From CAZOHN01 sp964579325 (GTDB lineage: Bacteria; Pseudomonadota; Alphaproteobacteria; Rhodobacterales; Rhodobacteraceae), in the NCBI GenBank assembly GCA_964579325.1, contig CAZOHN010000174.1:1-7713 (forward strand): a stretch of DNA of 7,713 bases, given 5' to 3'. A program made the translations under genes and the position numbers. How positions within the stretch are numbered: position 1 is the stretch's first letter; every line of letters begins with the position of its first letter. Shown piece after piece: positions 5,298-7,713 of the stretch. The notes under the pieces are model-generated. The model was not told the DNA's origin. It saw only the letters and a program-made list of their open reading frames with translations, and made no database searches.

Positions 5298-5313
5298 GGC
5301 CCGGACATGAGGC
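5287..5313 (+). repeat. 13-bp tandem duplication across the permease-permease junction
   Basis: CCCGGACATGAGG occurs twice in direct succession (5287-5299 and 5300-5312), with the next base also matching. The unit carries the ATGA that contains the stop codon of the first permease (TGA 5295-5297). The duplication moves the second permease's start from about 7 to 20 bases past that stop and creates an extra in-frame ATG at 5294, so it bears directly on start choice and translational coupling. Confidence 0.9.
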
Positions 5314-5317
5314 GCGC

Positions 5318-6235
5318 ATGAGCGAGCAGGTATTCCGCGACAGCGACGCCGACCTGTCCTACCGCATGAAGTGGTGGGCGAGCCGGGTGGCGATATACGC
5401 CATCCTGATCCTCTGGGCCGTGATCTGCCTGTTCCCGATCTACTGGACGGCCACGACCTCGTTCAAGATGGCGCCGAACGTGATGCAGGGGCACCTTGTT
5501 CCGTGGGTCGATTACCAGCCGGCGTGGCTCGGCTGGCGGTCGCTGGGGCTTTCACCCGACACCATTGGCGCCGAAAGCACCGTGCGGGCGGAGTTCCTCA
5601 AGCGGTTCACCAACTCCGCCGTCACGGCGCTGGCATCTTCGACGCTGGCGGTGATCCTCGGTAGCCTCGCGGCCTATGGTCTGTCACGGTTTTCCTACCG
5701 CTTCGGACCGATGAAGAACCAGGACATCTCGTTCTTCTTCCTGAGCCAGCTGATCCTGCCGCCCGTCGTGCTCGCGCTGCCGTTTCTCGTGCTCTACAAG
5801 GAACTCGCGCTGCTCGACACGCGGATCGGGCTGATCCTGCTCTACACGCTGACCGTGCTGCCGATCGTCATCTGGATCATGCGCGACCAGTTCGCCTCGA
5901 TCCCGACCGAGCTCGAGGAGGCGGCGCTGGTGGACGGGCTCTCGAACTGGGGGGCGTTTCTTTCCATCATCCTGCCGATAGCGCTGCCCGGCATGGTCGC
6001 GGCCTTCATCCTCAGCCTCGTCCTGACCTGGAACGAATACTTTTTCGCAGCCCTCCTCACCTCGACCAACGCCAACACGCTGCCGGTGATGGTGGCGAGC
6101 CAAACGGGCTCGCAGGGCATCTCCTGGTGGTCGATGGCCGCCCTCTCGTCGGCGGCGATCTTGCCGCTCGTCATCGTCGGCATCCTGCTGCAGAAATACA
6201 TCATCCAGGGCATGGCCGCAGGCGCCGTGAAATAG
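5318..6235 (+). CDS. Sugar ABC transporter permease (MalG/UgpE-like, CUT1)
   Basis: This is the second membrane subunit of the carbohydrate importer, 305 residues. Landmarks are the N-terminal span (about 24-44), FTNSAVTALASSTLAVILGS (97-116), the EAA loop ELEEAALVDGLSNWGAFLSI (198-217) with Gly207, the segment LTWNEYFFAALLTS (236-249) that is characteristic of MalG-type permeases, and the basic C-terminal tail QKYIIQGMAAGAVK (292-305). The start at 5318 is chosen because GAGG precedes it by five bases and MSEQVF is a natural N-terminus. The alternative ATG at 5294 overlaps the upstream stop in an ATGA arrangement and would add eight residues (MRPGHEAR), but it arises from the local 13-bp duplication. 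No ATPase gene follows; a hairpin and a convergent gene come next, so the ATPase must be encoded elsewhere. Confidence 0.93.
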   Translation: MSEQVFRDSDADLSYRMKWWASRVAIYAILILWAVICLFPIYWTATTSFKMAPNVMQGHLVPWVDYQPAWLGWRSLGLSPDTIGAESTVRAEFLKRFTNSAVTALASSTLAVILGSLAAYGLSRFSYRFGPMKNQDISFFFLSQLILPPVVLALPFLVLYKELALLDTRIGLILLYTLTVLPIVIWIMRDQFASIPTELEEAALVDGLSNWGAFLSIILPIALPGMVAAFILSLVLTWNEYFFAALLTSTNANTLPVMVASQTGSQGISWWSMAALSSAAILPLVIVGILLQKYIIQGMAAGAVK

Positions 6236-6321
6236 CGCCGTCAGCGCTACCAGCTACCCCTGACGCCCGTCGACATTCCATCCCGCCCCGAAGCCGCACC
6301 GACCCGAAGTAACGGTGGGGC

Positions 6322-6344
6322 GCGGGGAGGATCATCCTCCCCGC
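6322..6344. terminator. Strong hairpin between convergent operons, probably bidirectional terminator
   Basis: An 11-base arm GCGGGGAGGAT is followed after one base by its exact complement ATCCTCCCCGC; in practice this is about a 10-bp stem with a three-base loop. It lies 86 bases past the second permease and 45 bases past the end of the convergent isomerase gene. Neither side has a long T-run. The position between two gene ends makes termination for both strands the simplest reading. Confidence 0.68.
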
Positions 6345-6389
6345 AGTCTGTCCATGCGACTCGGGGACCTTCCCCTGGATGGCCCGAGC

Positions 6390-6944
6390 CTACTCCAGAT
6401 TCGTGTGCCGTGCGCGCATCTCGGCCGGGTCGCTGCCGAGCAGCTCGCGCAGGCGCAGCACCATGACCTCGAAGAGGAGGAAGAGGGCGCCCTCGTAGGC
6501 CGAGCCCATCGGCAGGACCGAGCGCGCGCCGGCCCCCTGGTCGCGGGCCATGGTCTGTGCCGGGATCGGCAGGACCTGCGTGGCGAGCGCTGCCGATGCC
6601 GTCTCGGGCTCCGCCGTCAAGAACAGCACCGCGGCCCCGGCCTCCCGGGCGACGCGCATGAGCGCTGTCACCGTCGCGAGCTCCCCCGGCCCGGCCGAGA
6701 CCAGCAGCAAATCGCCCTGGCCCACCGGCGGTGCCGCCATGTCGCCCTGCATGGCGACGGGCTTGCCGAGGTGGTAGAGCCGCATCGCAAAGCCCTGCAG
6801 CTGCAGCCCCTCGCGCCCGCAGCCATAGAGCACGATCCGCCGGGCGCCGACGATCATGGCACAAGCGGCCTCGATGTCGGCAGTCTCGATCCGCCCAGCG
6901 ACCGCGGCGAGCTCGGCCAAGGCCCCCTCGAAGAGCGGCTTCAT
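6390..6944 (-). CDS. SIS-domain sugar-phosphate isomerase, 6-phospho-3-hexuloisomerase (HxlB)-like
   Basis: This 184-residue cytosolic protein consists of a single SIS domain, the size of 6-phospho-3-hexuloisomerases, which interconvert D-arabino-3-hexulose 6-phosphate and fructose 6-phosphate. The sugar-phosphate site is seen in IVLYGCGREGLQLQGFAMRL (37-56), GDMAAPPVGQGDLLLVSAGPG (67-87) and the terminal RARHTNLE (177-184), an ending I associate with this family. The usual GRSG of the phosphate loop is GREG here (Glu45 for Ser), so the substrate may differ. It starts 27 bases after the kinase gene on the same strand, so the two are probably cotranscribed. No 3-hexulose-6-phosphate synthase is present, which argues against a formaldehyde-fixing role and for use with a kinase-made sugar phosphate; that is inference. 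The Shine-Dalgarno is weak (GGCGGG). Confidence 0.82.
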   Translation of the reverse strand: MKPLFEGALAELAAVAGRIETADIEAACAMIVGARRIVLYGCGREGLQLQGFAMRLYHLGKPVAMQGDMAAPPVGQGDLLLVSAGPGELATVTALMRVAREAGAAVLFLTAEPETASAALATQVLPIPAQTMARDQGAGARSVLPMGSAYEGALFLLFEVMVLRLRELLGSDPAEMRARHTNLE

Positions 6945-6971
6945 CGTGAGCCCGCCGGGTCCCGCCCGGCC

Positions 6972-7712
6972 TCAGAGCGCATGGGCGATGTCCTTCGTCT
7001 CTTCGTAGAGCCTACGGAAAAGCGCGTAGTGCTCGGCATGCAGGGCGGTCGCGGCGGGCGTCACCTCGCGCTCGATCGGGTTCCAGGCCCTGATGTCCTC
7101 GGCCCGCACCGAGCCCACCGCGAGGCCAGCGAGAAAGGCGTCGCCGTAGCTGGCCCCTACCGTCTTCTGGCAGACGATCTGCGGCACGCCACCGAAATCG
7201 GAGGTCGACTGCAGCCAGATCCGGTTCTTGGTACCGCCGCCCACCGCCAGCACCCGCGTCGGTGCCTGGCCGATCTCGCGATAGGTCTCGATCACATGCG
7301 CCGTGCCCATGGCGATCCCTTCGAGCAGGGCCCGGTAGAGATCGCCTCGGGTATGGGTGAGGTTCAAGCCGAAGACGGCACCCTTGGCCCTGGGATCGTG
7401 GATCGGCGTCCGCTCGCCGGAGAAATAGGGCAGGACGAGCAGCCCGTTGGCCCCCACGGGCGAGGCCTCCGCTTCGGCGGCGAGGGCAGGGAAGGCGGCC
7501 TCGGCCGACAGCTCACGGGCGAACTGGTCGCGAAACCAGTGGGTCAGCGTGCCCGAGGTGGCGAGCCCGGCCATGCTGGCGTGCTGGCCGGGAACGAGCC
7601 AGGGGGCGTACCAGAGCCGTGCGTCGCGCACCCGCTCGGCCGTCAACTGGATGATGAAGATGGTCGAGCCGTACATCATCATCATGTCGCCGGTGGCACT
7701 CACGCCGACGCT
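6972..7712 (-). CDS. FGGY-family carbohydrate kinase, C-terminal half (xylulokinase-like; 5' end outside window)
   Basis: This is the C-terminal 246 codons of a cytosolic sugar kinase that transfers phosphate from ATP to a ketose or polyol. The frame is open to the window edge (bases 7710-7712 encode Ser), and the GTG at 7701-7703 is internal, within SVGVSATGDMMMMYGST, the ATP-binding turn. Further FGGY landmarks are LVLPYFSGERTPIHDPRAKG, GLNLTHTRGDLYRALLEGIA (the family's second signature region) and VLAVGGGTKNRIWLQ, the adenosine-binding Gly motif. The N-terminal substrate domain with the catalytic Asp is not in view, so xylulose, ribulose or a hexulose cannot be told apart. It is the upstream partner of the SIS gene and convergent with the permeases; together they suggest a sugar or polyol catabolic locus. 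Confidence 0.93.
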   Translation of the reverse strand, partial: SVGVSATGDMMMMYGSTIFIIQLTAERVRDARLWYAPWLVPGQHASMAGLATSGTLTHWFRDQFARELSAEAAFPALAAEAEASPVGANGLLVLPYFSGERTPIHDPRAKGAVFGLNLTHTRGDLYRALLEGIAMGTAHVIETYREIGQAPTRVLAVGGGTKNRIWLQSTSDFGGVPQIVCQKTVGASYGDAFLAGLAVGSVRAEDIRAWNPIEREVTPAATALHAEHYALFRRLYEETKDIAHAL

Positions 7713-7713
7713 C

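Noticed and set aside
4592..5317. Long in-frame upstream extension of the second permease, overlapping the first permease
   Set aside because: The extension is Arg/Asp/His-rich and out of frame with the clear first permease; the real N-terminus is at 5318, or at 5294 at the earliest.
5684..6103. A 139-codon minus-strand frame opposite the second permease
   Set aside because: It is very rich in Gln, Asp, Glu, Arg and His, typical of the antisense of a hydrophobic membrane gene.
6247..6864. A 205-codon minus-strand frame overlapping the SIS gene
   Set aside because: Gly/Arg/Ala shadow without motifs; the SIS frame is unambiguous.
1..7713. Insertion sequences, attachment sites, tRNA or rRNA genes, CRISPR arrays
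   Set aside because: No transposase, terminal inverted repeats, spaced direct repeats or tRNA-like cloverleaf was found, so if the puc block was inserted, no mechanism is visible.

Overview
The window looks like chromosomal DNA of a GC-rich, phototrophic alphaproteobacterium of the family Rhodobacteraceae (Rhodobacter, Rhodovulum or Roseobacter-clade type). The evidence is a complete puc operon for the LH2 peripheral antenna (pucB, pucA, pucC) in the Rhodobacter gene order. Its promoter carries two tandem TGT-N12-ACA boxes, the PpsR/CrtJ recognition pattern. The species cannot be named from the sequence.

Layout. 3-641 (+) is the C-terminal part of a sugar ABC transporter substrate-binding protein, closed by a strong hairpin terminator. 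736-939 (-) is a small four-cysteine conserved-type protein. 940-1195 has no convincing gene but holds several hairpins. 1196-1834 (-) is a 212-residue unrecognised protein ending in two copies of a Gly/Phe/Trp-rich repeat. 1938-3338 (-) is pucC, 3419-3772 (-) is pucA and 3783-3938 (-) is pucB. All four of these last genes run in one direction from a promoter near 4052-4095. 4191-5297 and 5318-6235 (+) are two sugar ABC transporter permeases. A bidirectional-type hairpin at 6322-6344 separates them from a convergent pair: an SIS-domain protein of the 6-phospho-3-hexuloisomerase type (6390-6944, -) and an FGGY-family sugar kinase cut by the window edge (6972-7712, -).

How the genes fit together. 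The puc block makes the two LH2 apoproteins and the membrane protein needed to assemble LH2. The two hairpins around the pucA-pucC and pucC-orf212 junctions fit the known excess of pucBA message over distal message. The flanking genes form a carbohydrate uptake and phosphorylation locus: binding protein, two permeases, kinase and sugar-phosphate isomerase. No ATPase subunit is visible. The photosynthesis block lies between the binding protein and the permeases, so it may have been inserted into an ancestral transporter operon.

Most interesting points. PucA has Phe44-Leu45 in place of the aromatic hydrogen-bond donors of B850, the signature of blue-shifted (LH3/B800-820-like) antennae. It also carries an unusually long C-terminal extension of about 60 residues that should lie in the periplasm. 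The 212-residue protein after pucC is a candidate accessory LH2 factor, with a G9 tract inside its repeat.
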